Source: an uncultured Granulosicoccaceae bacterium (GTDB taxonomy: Bacteria; Pseudomonadota; Gammaproteobacteria; Granulosicoccales; Granulosicoccaceae). From it: DNA of 44,060 nt. Position numbers and translations under genes: made by a program. The notes below the pieces were generated by a model. It was not told the origin of the DNA and made no database searches. It saw only the letters and a program-made list of their open reading frames with translations. Below are positions 36,305 through 44,033 of the stretch, one piece after another. Numbering within the stretch: the stretch's first letter is position 1; every line of letters starts with the position of its first letter. The stretch is from NCBI GenBank assembly GCA_937998875.1, contig CALLBO010000073.1, positions 1-44,060 on the forward strand. Reading direction: 5' to 3'.

Positions 36305-38512
36305 ATGCGACACTCCTACGAACCAGATCTGGAACAGCTTGAGACACCTGCTGCAGCGTGGGCTTATCTGGGTGCGGGTGGTAGAGAGTCGCATCGGGAG
36401 CAGATGCTGAATGCGATCAATCTGGTCGCTGCAGCACCGGGGCCGGACAGATTGCCACAAAGACTTGAGGCTGCAGCGCTGCTGAAAGAGCTTGGCTCAG
36501 ATCATCACACCATAATTGCTGCAATATTCGGTGGTTCAACTGCAAGACATGCCGTAACGCTCGACGCTATTGCAGATGAACTCTCTGCAGCACAACTACT
36601 ACTGGTTAAGAACGTCAGATGGCTGAACAGTTTCAGTGTTGCCGGTCGCGATGTTGATTCGACTAACGGCAGCAAGAGTGAGGCCGATAACCGTCAGGCG
36701 GAACGTGTCAGGCAGCTGATACTGGTGATGGTGGAAGATGCCCGTGCGCTTTTGGCCAAGCTTGCGTTTCGAGTTTGTCGAATCAAGAAGCTGTTGCGAG
36801 AGCCTACCGATCAGGCCTGCGATATAGCCCGTGAGACACTGGACGTCTATGCGCCTCTTGCGAATCGCCTGGGGGTAGCCCAACTCAAATGGCAGCTCGA
36901 AGATTTATCGTTCCGGTTGCTTGAACCGGACACTTATAAACGCGTTGCAAAATCTCTGGAGGAACGACGAGAGGATAGAGAAAAATACATTGGCGATTTT
37001 GTCAGTCTGTTATCTGAGAAATTGCAAAGCGCAGGTCACGAAAATATCGATGTGCTTGGGCGCCCCAAGCATTTGTATTCAATCTGGCGCAAGATTCAAC
37101 GCAAGCGGGTGGAGGTATCTGACCTGTTCGATGTACGAGCGGTGCGTGTATTGGTCGGGACGCTGCAGGAATGTTATGCAGTACTGGGTATCGTGCACAG
37201 TAACTGGCAGCATCTGCCCGGCGAGTTTGACGACTATATCGCCAATACTAAAGAGAACGGTTATCAGTCGTTGCATACTGCAGTGATCGGCCCGGGGGGT
37301 AAAGCGGTAGAAATACAAATCCGTACGCGGGAAATGAACGAGGAAGCAGAGCTCGGTATTGCCGCGCACTGGCGTTATAAAGAAGGCGGTGGTGAGGACA
37401 GTCGGCTGCAGAAGAGTATAAATTCACTGCGCACGCTGCTCGACCGTAAAGAGATGGATGATGAGCATCTGCTGGAAGCGATCAACACCGATGTATTCGC
37501 CGATCGCGTCTACGTGTTTACACCCAAAGGCGAAGTGGTAGATCTGCCGACCAACTCGACGCCTCTTGATTTCGCTTATCACGTGCACACAGAAATTGGT
37601 CACCGCTGTCGCGGTGCCAAGGTGAACGGCCGCATCGTGCAGCTATCGCACAAGCTTATCAACGGCGATCAGGTGGAGGTTTTAACCGCCAAACTTGCCA
37701 ACCCCAGCCGGGACTGGATGAACAAGTCACTCGGTTTTCTGCAGACCAGCCGCGCCAGAGGTAAGGTGCGTGCATGGTTTAATGTGCGTGATCAGGAGTC
37801 GCACTTTGAAGATGGCAAGTCGATAGTTGAAAGAGAAATTAAGCGGCTGAACGCAAAGGGACTGCAGTTAGATACTATTGCCAGTCGCCTTAGCTACGAC
37901 AAGACGGAGCACTTGTATATCGCACTCGGCAGGGGAGATATAAGCCATGCCAAAGTTGCAGCGGCGATCAACGGACTACTTGCACCGGAGCATCAGCTTA
38001 AATCTGCCCCGCGTACCCGAAAACCCAGGCGTCGTGCAGACGCCATTGAAGTAGGTGGTGTCGGAAGTTTACTGACGCAGATGGCAGCTTGCTGCAATCC
38101 AGTGCCTTATGACCCGATTGTCGGCTTTATCACCCGCGGTAAAGGTGTGACTATCCATCGTCGCGACTGTAAGAATATTCTAAACCTGCGCTCCCATGAG
38201 CAAATGCGTTTGATCGAGGTGGACTGGGGCGGCGAGTCTGTCGGTGAATACCAGGCAGGTCTCGAGATGGTTGCGTATGACAGACAAGGCTTATTGCGAG
38301 ACATTACCTCGGCGATCACTAACGAAGGTATTACGGTATCTGCACTGAATACCCGCACCGATGATACTGACCTGACTGCACACCTGAGCGTCACGGTGAA
38401 CGTTCACAGTATTGAGCAGCTGGTGCTATTGATGGACAAACTCCGACAACTACGCAATGTGATCTCGGTTGAACGGTCGCGAGAAATAAGGAGTGGGGCT
38501 GAAAATGCTTAA
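36305..38512 (+). CDS. relA: GTP pyrophosphokinase RelA ((p)ppGpp synthetase I)
   Basis: Ribosome-associated stringent-response alarmone synthetase, 735 aa. The HD hydrolase domain (about 45-200) lacks the catalytic His-Asp pair, so hydrolysis is presumably lost, as in other RelA proteins. The synthetase domain (about 250-360) has the EFDD motif at 307-310 typical of RelA rather than the SpoT-type RxKD, and NGYQSLHT. A TGS domain (about 400-460, VFTPKGEVVDLP), a helical/zinc-finger-like region with AACCNP, and a C-terminal ACT domain (about 660-730) follow. It overlaps nth by 8 bases. Confidence 0.96.
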   Translation: MRHSYEPDLEQLETPAAAWAYLGAGGRESHREQMLNAINLVAAAPGPDRLPQRLEAAALLKELGSDHHTIIAAIFGGSTARHAVTLDAIADELSAAQLLLVKNVRWLNSFSVAGRDVDSTNGSKSEADNRQAERVRQLILVMVEDARALLAKLAFRVCRIKKLLREPTDQACDIARETLDVYAPLANRLGVAQLKWQLEDLSFRLLEPDTYKRVAKSLEERREDREKYIGDFVSLLSEKLQSAGHENIDVLGRPKHLYSIWRKIQRKRVEVSDLFDVRAVRVLVGTLQECYAVLGIVHSNWQHLPGEFDDYIANTKENGYQSLHTAVIGPGGKAVEIQIRTREMNEEAELGIAAHWRYKEGGGEDSRLQKSINSLRTLLDRKEMDDEHLLEAINTDVFADRVYVFTPKGEVVDLPTNSTPLDFAYHVHTEIGHRCRGAKVNGRIVQLSHKLINGDQVEVLTAKLANPSRDWMNKSLGFLQTSRARGKVRAWFNVRDQESHFEDGKSIVEREIKRLNAKGLQLDTIASRLSYDKTEHLYIALGRGDISHAKVAAAINGLLAPEHQLKSAPRTRKPRRRADAIEVGGVGSLLTQMAACCNPVPYDPIVGFITRGKGVTIHRRDCKNILNLRSHEQMRLIEVDWGGESVGEYQAGLEMVAYDRQGLLRDITSAITNEGITVSALNTRTDDTDLTAHLSVTVNVHSIEQLVLLMDKLRQLRNVISVERSREIRSGAENA

Positions 38513-39158
38513 GCAGGAGCGTGCAGACCATGTGCGTCGTCGGCTTAATGCTCTGTATCCGGAAACGCCGATTCCGTTAGATCACACAGATCCCTATACC
38601 TTGCTGGTTGCTGTGTTGTTGTCTGCTCAATGTACAGATAAGCGTGTTAATCAAGTGACGCCTTCGCTTTGGAAGCTTGCTGACAACCCGTATGATATGG
38701 CGCGAAAAAAAGCGCAGACAGTAGAGAAAATTATTAAGCCTTGTGGTCTGTCGCCACGTAAGTCGCGTGCGATTATAGAGTTGTCTAATATCCTTGTTGA
38801 TCAGCACAACGGAGCGGTTCCGCAATCGTTTGAAGCACTGGAAGCGTTGCCGGGAGTAGGGCATAAGACCGCCTCAGTGGTGATGAGTCAGGCATTTGGA
38901 GTGCCGGCTTTTCCAGTTGATACACACATCCACCGGCTTGCGCAGCGCTGGGGTTTGAGTAAAGGCAAAAATGTAACGCAGACAGAAACGGATTTGAAAA
39001 AACTTTTTCCAAAAGAAAGCTGGAACAAATTGCATTTGCAGATTATTTTTTATGGCAGGGAATACTGTACCGCACGCGGGTGTAACGGATTGATCTGCGA
39101 AATCTGCTGCGAGTGTTACCCTAATCGAAAGACACCACCGGTGGTGAACTCAGCGTAG
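38505..39158 (+). CDS. nth: Endonuclease III (DNA glycosylase/AP lyase)
   Basis: Base-excision repair enzyme removing oxidised pyrimidines. The helix-hairpin-helix LPGVGHKTA contains catalytic Lys121, and FPVDTHIHR contains catalytic Asp139. The C-terminal cysteines (188, 193, 198, 201, 202, 204) probably hold a [4Fe-4S] cluster, but their spacing departs from the E. coli C-x6-C-x2-C-x5-C pattern. The ATG at 38505 (217 aa) follows AGGAG; the in-frame GTG at 38493 overlaps that site and is rejected. Translation is likely coupled to relA. Confidence 0.93.
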   Translation: MLKQERADHVRRRLNALYPETPIPLDHTDPYTLLVAVLLSAQCTDKRVNQVTPSLWKLADNPYDMARKKAQTVEKIIKPCGLSPRKSRAIIELSNILVDQHNGAVPQSFEALEALPGVGHKTASVVMSQAFGVPAFPVDTHIHRLAQRWGLSKGKNVTQTETDLKKLFPKESWNKLHLQIIFYGREYCTARGCNGLICEICCECYPNRKTPPVVNSA

Positions 39159-39166
39159 GAGTCAGT

Positions 39167-39183
39167 CGTCGAATCGGTCGACG
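39167..39183. other. Hairpin between convergent nth and lipoprotein gene
   Basis: CGTCGA (39167-39172), loop ATCGG, TCGACG (39178-39183). It sits between the two stop codons but lacks a clear T-run on either strand. A termination role is possible but unsupported. Confidence 0.3.
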
Positions 39184-39218
39184 GCTGTCTCGCAGATACT
39201 CTTGTTTGTGTGATTACT

Positions 39219-39863
39219 TCAGGGAGAGAATGTAAACTCCACGCTCTCAAGTACTGATCGCATGATGCCTTCATTCTGCGCGTAGTTATTGGTGGAGGTG
39301 TTACAGCGCAGATAAAACACAGCCGAGTCACCCGGGTTGGCGTTTAATCGATCCGAACTTAAATAGTAGTGTCTCGCGATAGTGGTAATGTCAGCATTTG
39401 AATCAAAAATATCTGACAGAATTACTTCCTGGCCACGATACACATCGGTACTGATATCATCCACACTGATAACCTGACCACCGTAGGAAGAAACAATCTG
39501 TGCATTGATTGTATCGACATCCAAAACTTCCTCTGCTAGCTCAAAGCCGTCAGTGCAGCGTACTGTATCGTCACTGCTCGCAATTATTCTGCCGCGCTGA
39601 TATTCGTACGTATCAAAGGCAAAGGTGATGCGCTCCTCCCCATCAATCACACTGAAGTCTGCCGGCCAGAAAAAATCAATGCTTGTTACTGCATTGTTTG
39701 GTTCTGTAACTACCTCTTGTTCAGATATATTGCCCGTTTCCTCAACAGGATTCGGGTCGACAGGATTGGGATCTACAACAGGATCATCGCCACCACTTCC
39801 GCCACAGGCCGTAACTAATATGAAACTCGCTGGTACTATCAACTTTCGCAAAATAAAACGCAT
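39219..39863 (-). CDS. Putative lipoprotein of unknown function
   Basis: I do not recognise this 214-aa protein. A short basic start and hydrophobic stretch lead to the lipobox LVTAC, with Cys20 as the acylated residue. GGSGGDD follows, then a Pro-rich acidic linker in which DPNPV occurs twice (about 28-40). The rest (about 60-214) looks like a soluble, mostly beta domain with Cys102 and Cys202, which could form a disulfide outside the cytoplasm. The +2 residue is Gly, consistent with outer-membrane sorting. Convergent with nth; no functional link to the neighbours is evident. Confidence 0.75.
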   Translation of the reverse strand: MRFILRKLIVPASFILVTACGGSGGDDPVVDPNPVDPNPVEETGNISEQEVVTEPNNAVTSIDFFWPADFSVIDGEERITFAFDTYEYQRGRIIASSDDTVRCTDGFELAEEVLDVDTINAQIVSSYGGQVISVDDISTDVYRGQEVILSDIFDSNADITTIARHYYLSSDRLNANPGDSAVFYLRCNTSTNNYAQNEGIMRSVLESVEFTFSP

Positions 39864-40121
39864 TTCTGTTTCCTCGCTTTACCCTTTCGGGTGTTTGTCT
39901 TCAAAACCTGCTACCAACGCCACACTAACACCCGGTTTACCGGCAGACCTGAAAAACGTCAGAAACGTAAACCCTGATTGACAGAAACGTATTACCGTCC
40001 TCGGTGGGTCGATGCTTTTCGACGCCATCATGAGCCACGAATGCAGTGCAATTGACAGCTTAGCGCAGAATTACAATCCGTCCCACCGTGAAAATCAGGG
40101 GGCTAACTGAGAGCAGAGCTG
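39864..40121. other. Spacer between lipoprotein gene and lacI-type regulator
   Basis: No gene. It contains the upstream region of the lipoprotein gene (minus strand). A small ACCC/GGGT stem is visible near 39880. I see no convincing promoter or terminator. Confidence 0.4.
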
Positions 40122-41153
40122 TTATTCGAGATTTCGGTTGGCAGCATTATTCAGTTCCGCCAGCGATTCGCGGTGAATGATTTCTGTTTCAAGTTCATGG
40201 CTTTTTGACGTGCCGTCCTTAAGCAGATCCAGCATCACCCGTGCTGCAGTCCTGCCCATCTCAAGCTGCGGCACCCTGACGGTAGTAAGTGACGGGGTGA
40301 CTGCTGTTGCCAGTGAGATGTCATCAAATCCGGTGACCGATACTTCACCAGGTATGTTTATCTTGAGTTGTCTTGCGCGAACGATCGCACCTGCAGCAAG
40401 CACATCGTTACCACAAATAATGGCGGTGGGTTTAGCTGACTGCTGCATTATTTTTTCGAACGCATCGCCACCTGCTTCAAGTGTGTAATCAGTCTCGATG
40501 ACATCAAGCAACTCTGCGTCCGGAGTGTTTTTGATGCACAGCTGAACACCGGCGATCCGGTTTCTGGATCGGTCGTTCTGTTCTGCAAAGCCCGCAATCA
40601 TCGCGATACGACGGTGGCCTTTCTTTAATACTTCTGCGGTGATTGAAGTGGCAGCTTTTGTGTTGTCAAAGCCGGCAAAGTAGCGATCGTCGTCAGGTTG
40701 ATAGCACCATGCAACGACATACGGAACGTTTCTCACTTGGAGAAAGCGGGTCGTTGCCTCAGGACGAGAGGAGCCAATCAATAGCAGACCGTCAGCACCT
40801 TGTGCCACCAGGGACTTGATCTGCTGCAACTCAGTGTCGGTGTTGTAGCCGGAGCTTGCGACCAGCAAGTTGTAGGATGCATTTGACAGGACCTCTTGAA
40901 ACACTTGCAGGCCGCTGGCAAACATCGCATTGGCCATTGTCGGGATCACCGCACCAACAGTATTGCTGCGATTAGAGGCGAGGGCCCGACCAGAGAAGTT
41001 GGGTGTGTAGCCGAGCTTTTCTATGACCTGTTCGATGCGTTCACGGGTTTCAATGGCGACCTTGTCCGGCGTGTTTATCGTGCGTGAGATGGTAGCGGTC
41101 GAAACACGGGCCGCGCGGGCGACATCTTCGAGGGTGGGTGAGGCTTTCTGCAT
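40122..41153 (-). CDS. LacI-family transcriptional regulator
   Basis: DNA-binding repressor of 343 aa. The N-terminal helix-turn-helix (about 7-28, LEDVARAARVSTATISRTIN) and hinge helix (SGRALASNRSNTVG, about 53-66) are followed by a periplasmic-binding-protein-like effector domain, ending in the GRTAARVMLDLL region. It is divergent from hpsN-comD-comE, and a perfect LacI-type palindrome lies between them. The natural inference is a local regulator of sulfonate use responding to a pathway compound such as DHPS or sulfolactate. The effector is not deducible from sequence. Confidence 0.93.
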   Translation of the reverse strand: MQKASPTLEDVARAARVSTATISRTINTPDKVAIETRERIEQVIEKLGYTPNFSGRALASNRSNTVGAVIPTMANAMFASGLQVFQEVLSNASYNLLVASSGYNTDTELQQIKSLVAQGADGLLLIGSSRPEATTRFLQVRNVPYVVAWCYQPDDDRYFAGFDNTKAATSITAEVLKKGHRRIAMIAGFAEQNDRSRNRIAGVQLCIKNTPDAELLDVIETDYTLEAGGDAFEKIMQQSAKPTAIICGNDVLAAGAIVRARQLKINIPGEVSVTGFDDISLATAVTPSLTTVRVPQLEMGRTAARVMLDLLKDGTSKSHELETEIIHRESLAELNNAANRNLE

Positions 41154-41192
41154 GGAACAGGTTAATTCAGCACAGCTGCGGCGTGTATTTAC

Positions 41193-41221
41193 TTGCAGAG
41201 TATAATGTAAGCGCTTACACT
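41193..41221 (+). promoter_or_regulatory. Putative hpsN promoter
   Basis: TTGCAG (41193-41198) and TACACT (41216-41221) have an ideal 17-base spacer. Transcription would start near 41228, leaving a leader of about 38 bases with GAGGA before the ATG. The palindromic operator occupies the second half of the spacer and most of the -10 box, so bound repressor would block polymerase. Confidence 0.55.
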
Positions 41222-41229
41222 GTTGTCAA
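41199..41229 (-). promoter_or_regulatory. Putative promoter of the lacI-type gene
   Basis: On the minus strand, a consensus TTGACA (plus-strand 41224-41229) is followed 18-19 bases later by TTATAC/TATACT (41199-41205). The operator fills the spacer, which suggests autorepression. The spacer is slightly longer than ideal. Confidence 0.5.
41206..41219. promoter_or_regulatory. LacI-type operator
   Basis: TGTAAGCGCTTACA is a perfect 14-bp palindrome with the central CG and flanking AA/TT typical of LacI/GalR-family operators. It overlaps both predicted divergent promoters. The neighbouring LacI-family protein is the obvious ligand. Confidence 0.8.
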
Positions 41230-41265
41230 TTATTTTGTTAAGCACGCCCAACCGAGGAATATTCG

Positions 41266-42567
41266 ATGGCGCGAACCTATCTGAAGCAGGCCACCAAGAC
41301 GGCAAACACCGACGCTGGCGATGTGCGCGAAACCGTGCAGAATATTCTCGATGATATCGAGCAAGGTGGTGATGAAGCAGCGCTTCGCTACGCAGAGAAG
41401 TTTGATCAGTATCAGGGCAACATTTTGCTCACTGATGAAGAGATCAAAGCTGCTTGCGATGAGGTACCACAGACACTTAAGGACGATATTGCTTTTGCGC
41501 ATGACAACGTAAAACGCTTTGCTGAGGTGCAGAAAGAGACAGTCAAAGATGTTGAACTTGAGGTAATCCCGGGATTTACCCTCGGCCAGAAGAGTATCCC
41601 TTGCAACGCGGTGGGTTGTTATATACCGGGTGGTCGCTACAGCCACGTTGCCAGTGCAATTATGACGGTGACCACCGCCAAGGTTGCAGGCTGTGGTCAC
41701 ATTGTTGCGTGCTCACCACCGGCTAAAGATTCCGGCATTGCACCTGCGATTGTCTATGCAGCGACTTTGTGCGGCGCAGATAAAGTCATGGCGATGGGTG
41801 GAGTGCAGGGTGTTGCGGCGATGACTTATGGTTTGTTCGGTCTGCCTCAGGCAGACATTCTGGTGGGGCCGGGTAATCAGTTTGTCGCAGAAGCGAAACG
41901 TATTCTTTATGGCCGGGTCGGGATTGATATGATTGCAGGCCCGACGGACAGTTTGATACTGGCAGATGCCACTGCTGACGCGATGATTGTCGCGGCAGAT
42001 CTTGTCGGGCAGGCAGAGCACGGCTACAACTCTCCGGTATGGCTGGTGACAGACAACAAGCCATTGGCAGAAAAAGTGATTGAACTGGTACCTGGTTTAA
42101 TCGCTGATCTGCCTGAAACGAATCGTGTTAATGCGGAAGCCGCATGGCGTGATTATGCCGAGGTGATTTTGTGTGATGATCGCGAAGAGATGGCGCAGAC
42201 GTCGGACGAATACGCACCGGAGCACTTAACTGTACAGGCGCAGGATATTCCGTGGTGGAAAGATCGGTTGAAGTGCTACGGTTCTGTTTTTCTCGGTGAA
42301 GAGACAACGGTTGCATTTGGCGATAAAGCTTCCGGTACCAACCACGTGTTGCCAACAGGTCGCTCTGCCAAATACACCGGTGGTTTGTCAGTACATAAGT
42401 ATATGAAGATTGTCACCTGGCAGCAGGCGAGCCGCGAAGGCTCGAAACCGGTAGCGGAAGCTACCGCCAGAATTTCACGTCTTGAGGGTATGGAGGGCCA
42501 TGCACGTACTGCTGATATCCGCCTTGCCAAGTATTTCCCTGATGAAAACTTCAACCTCAAACCTTAA
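41266..42567 (+). CDS. hpsN: HpsN-type sulfopropanediol dehydrogenase (histidinol-dehydrogenase family)
   Basis: Zinc- and NAD-dependent dehydrogenase of the HisD fold, 433 aa. Family residues are present: Gln249 and His252 (QAEHG), Asp353 (FGDKASGTNH) and His412 (EGH) at the zinc-ligand positions, and the catalytic pair Glu319-His320 (APEHL). No other histidine-biosynthesis gene is nearby; instead it precedes comDE and is divergent from a LacI regulator. HpsN oxidises (R)-2,3-dihydroxypropane-1-sulfonate twice to sulfolactate, which fits a route towards sulfopyruvate. The assignment over plain histidinol dehydrogenase rests mainly on this context. GAGGA lies 7 bases before the ATG. Confidence 0.82.
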   Translation: MARTYLKQATKTANTDAGDVRETVQNILDDIEQGGDEAALRYAEKFDQYQGNILLTDEEIKAACDEVPQTLKDDIAFAHDNVKRFAEVQKETVKDVELEVIPGFTLGQKSIPCNAVGCYIPGGRYSHVASAIMTVTTAKVAGCGHIVACSPPAKDSGIAPAIVYAATLCGADKVMAMGGVQGVAAMTYGLFGLPQADILVGPGNQFVAEAKRILYGRVGIDMIAGPTDSLILADATADAMIVAADLVGQAEHGYNSPVWLVTDNKPLAEKVIELVPGLIADLPETNRVNAEAAWRDYAEVILCDDREEMAQTSDEYAPEHLTVQAQDIPWWKDRLKCYGSVFLGEETTVAFGDKASGTNHVLPTGRSAKYTGGLSVHKYMKIVTWQQASREGSKPVAEATARISRLEGMEGHARTADIRLAKYFPDENFNLKP

Positions 42568-42676
42568 GAAACTTAACCTCGAACGTAATCGGCTTTAACT
42601 GCCAAAGTGAACAAGCAGGTCGCTACAACTACTGCAATAGTAAAGTGCTGTTGTGGAACTTTTTCAGGAGATAAGA

Positions 42677-43174
42677 GTGTCCGTAAACCAAAGAATAGTT
42701 GATGACTTTAAAAAGAACGACATCAGCTTTGTGACAACAGTACCGTGCAAGCAGCTTGCGGGCGTTATCGATGCAATCGAGGCAGATGAATCAATCTATC
42801 ATATTCCTGCCAATAAAGAAGACGAAGGCATGGGTTTATGTGCCGGTGCATGGATGGGTGGTAAACGACCCGCGATCATCATGCAAAACACGGCCATTGG
42901 TGTCACGATCAATACATTGGTCACACTGACTCAGTACTATCGTATGCCGCTGCCAATGTTAATCAGTTACCGGGGTGAGCTTGGTGAACCGGTCGCGTGT
43001 CAGGTTGAGATGGCGGTTCATACCAAAGCGCTATTGGAGCAGCTCAATATCCCGACGTATCACTTTCACAAAGAAGAAGACGCCCAGGAGCTCGACGCTA
43101 TTTTGTCGCACACGTTCATGTGTAATAAGCCGGTAGCAATATTAACTGACGCCAGTTTCTGGAAGGGGTACTAA
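42677..43174 (+). CDS. comD: Sulfopyruvate decarboxylase subunit alpha
   Basis: Pyrimidine-binding half of a thiamine-diphosphate decarboxylase, 165 aa. N-terminal VTTVPCKQLAG and the KEDEGMGLCAGAW segment, whose Glu is the expected cofactor-activating residue, match ComD and the N-terminal half of phosphonopyruvate decarboxylases. The GTG at 42677 is chosen because AGGAG lies 6 bases before it; an upstream GTG at 42653 would place that site inside the gene. comE follows after one base. Together they convert sulfopyruvate to sulfoacetaldehyde and CO2. Confidence 0.85.
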   Translation: MSVNQRIVDDFKKNDISFVTTVPCKQLAGVIDAIEADESIYHIPANKEDEGMGLCAGAWMGGKRPAIIMQNTAIGVTINTLVTLTQYYRMPLPMLISYRGELGEPVACQVEMAVHTKALLEQLNIPTYHFHKEEDAQELDAILSHTFMCNKPVAILTDASFWKGY

Positions 43175-43175
43175 A

Positions 43176-43730
43176 ATGATACGTTCCGAGGTTTTGCGTG
43201 AAATCGCACCAGTCATTCGTGATCAACTGGTTGTATGTAATATTGGGTTGCCAAGTCAGGAATTACATCTGATTGATGATCAGCCAAGTAATTTCTATAT
43301 GCTGGGTACAATGGGATTGGCGTCATCGATAGGTCTGGGCCTGGCGCTGGCACAGGATAAAAAAGTGATCTCTATAGATGGTGATGGTTCAGTGCTTACC
43401 AACTTTGGTACTCTGCCGACTATTGCCAATAATGTTGCTGATAACTTTATTCTGTTGATTATTGATAACGGTAGTTATGGTTCAACAGGAGATCAACCTA
43501 CCTACGCAGGCAAGAAGACATCACTGACCAAAGTGGCAGAAGCCTGTGGTTGTGAGCAAGTAGTCGAGTGTACCGCTGAAGACACTCCTAAAGTGCTTGA
43601 GCAAGCACTTGCCAGTGACAAGATGACTATCATTGTATCCAAGTGTGAGTCTGGGAATGTGAAAGTGCCGGTTATTACAATGGATCCTGTTGTGATTCGG
43701 GATCGGTTTATGAGGACTGTTCAGGGTTGA
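43176..43730 (+). CDS. comE: Sulfopyruvate decarboxylase subunit beta
   Basis: Diphosphate-binding half of the same enzyme, 184 aa. The ThDP/metal motif starts at GDGS (69-72) and ends at the Asn of DNGSYG (98-102), the usual GDG-x26-N pattern. The split into two genes, with comD directly upstream, is typical of ComDE; phosphonopyruvate decarboxylase is normally one chain of about 380 aa. In bacteria the product sulfoacetaldehyde usually goes to Xsc (acetyl phosphate plus sulfite) or to isethionate. Neither enzyme is in the window. Confidence 0.86.
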   Translation: MIRSEVLREIAPVIRDQLVVCNIGLPSQELHLIDDQPSNFYMLGTMGLASSIGLGLALAQDKKVISIDGDGSVLTNFGTLPTIANNVADNFILLIIDNGSYGSTGDQPTYAGKKTSLTKVAEACGCEQVVECTAEDTPKVLEQALASDKMTIIVSKCESGNVKVPVITMDPVVIRDRFMRTVQG

Positions 43731-43740
43731 GGTTAGTGGT

Positions 43741-43850
43741 GGCCCTGCGGGGCTTATTGCTCTTACATGCCTGCCGGCGGCTTATCGCTCTTGCTTGCCG
43801 AGCTGGCATGCCGTGCCGGCGGCTATCGTTCTGACATGCCCTGCGGGCGG
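43741..43850. repeat. Degenerate GC-rich direct repeats
   Basis: Three successive units (43741-43769, 43770-43810, 43811-43838) each start with a GC-rich core related to CCTGCCGGCGGCTTATCG, continue with a TCTT/TTCT pyrimidine block and end in CATG. A partial fourth core begins at 43839 and a fifth lies at 43905-43923. Unit lengths vary (about 28-41 bases), so this is not a CRISPR array. Confidence 0.65.
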
Positions 43851-43851
43851 C

Positions 43852-43878
43852 CCTACTTTTAAAAAGACCAAAAGTAGG
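43852..43878. repeat. Hairpin CCTACTTTT/AAAAGTAGG
   Basis: A perfect 9-bp stem with loop AAAAAGACC. It continues into AAAAGTC. Similar ...AAAAGTAGGCAAAAG... segments are, to my knowledge, common in dispersed intergenic repeats of proteobacteria. No T-run of terminator type follows. Confidence 0.55.
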
Positions 43879-43924
43879 CAAAAGTCTCTCTTGCTGCCAT
43901 TTTGCCCTGCGGGTGGCTACGCCA

Positions 43925-44033
43925 TTTTTTGAAATCCTCCTCCGTCGGGCCGCGCCAATGGCACATCCGTGTGCCGCTGTCGCTCACGTGGCATCCATGC
44001 CACTTAGACCCGACTCCGGAGGATTTCAAAAAA
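43925..44033. repeat. Large imperfect palindrome enclosing two hairpins
   Basis: Outer 25-base arms at 43925-43949 and 44009-44033 match at 22 of 25 positions (TTTTTTGAAATCCTCC outermost, GTCGGG innermost). Between them are two independent stems: GGCACA/TGTGCC with loop TCCG (43960-43975) and GTGGCAT/ATGCCAC with loop CC (43988-44003). The whole would fold as a three-way junction in RNA or a cruciform in DNA. Confidence 0.75.

Noticed and set aside
41266..42567. Biosynthetic histidinol dehydrogenase (hisD)
   Set aside because: The fold is the same, but the gene is next to comDE and a LacI regulator with no his gene around it, so HpsN is the better reading. A tree would settle it.
42677..43730. 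Acetolactate synthase or phosphonopyruvate decarboxylase
   Set aside because: The two short separate subunits and their neighbours fit ComDE; acetolactate synthase large subunits and phosphonopyruvate decarboxylases are single longer chains.
43741..43850. CRISPR array at the window end
   Set aside because: Repeat cores are degenerate and unevenly spaced, and the intervening sequence is itself repetitive.
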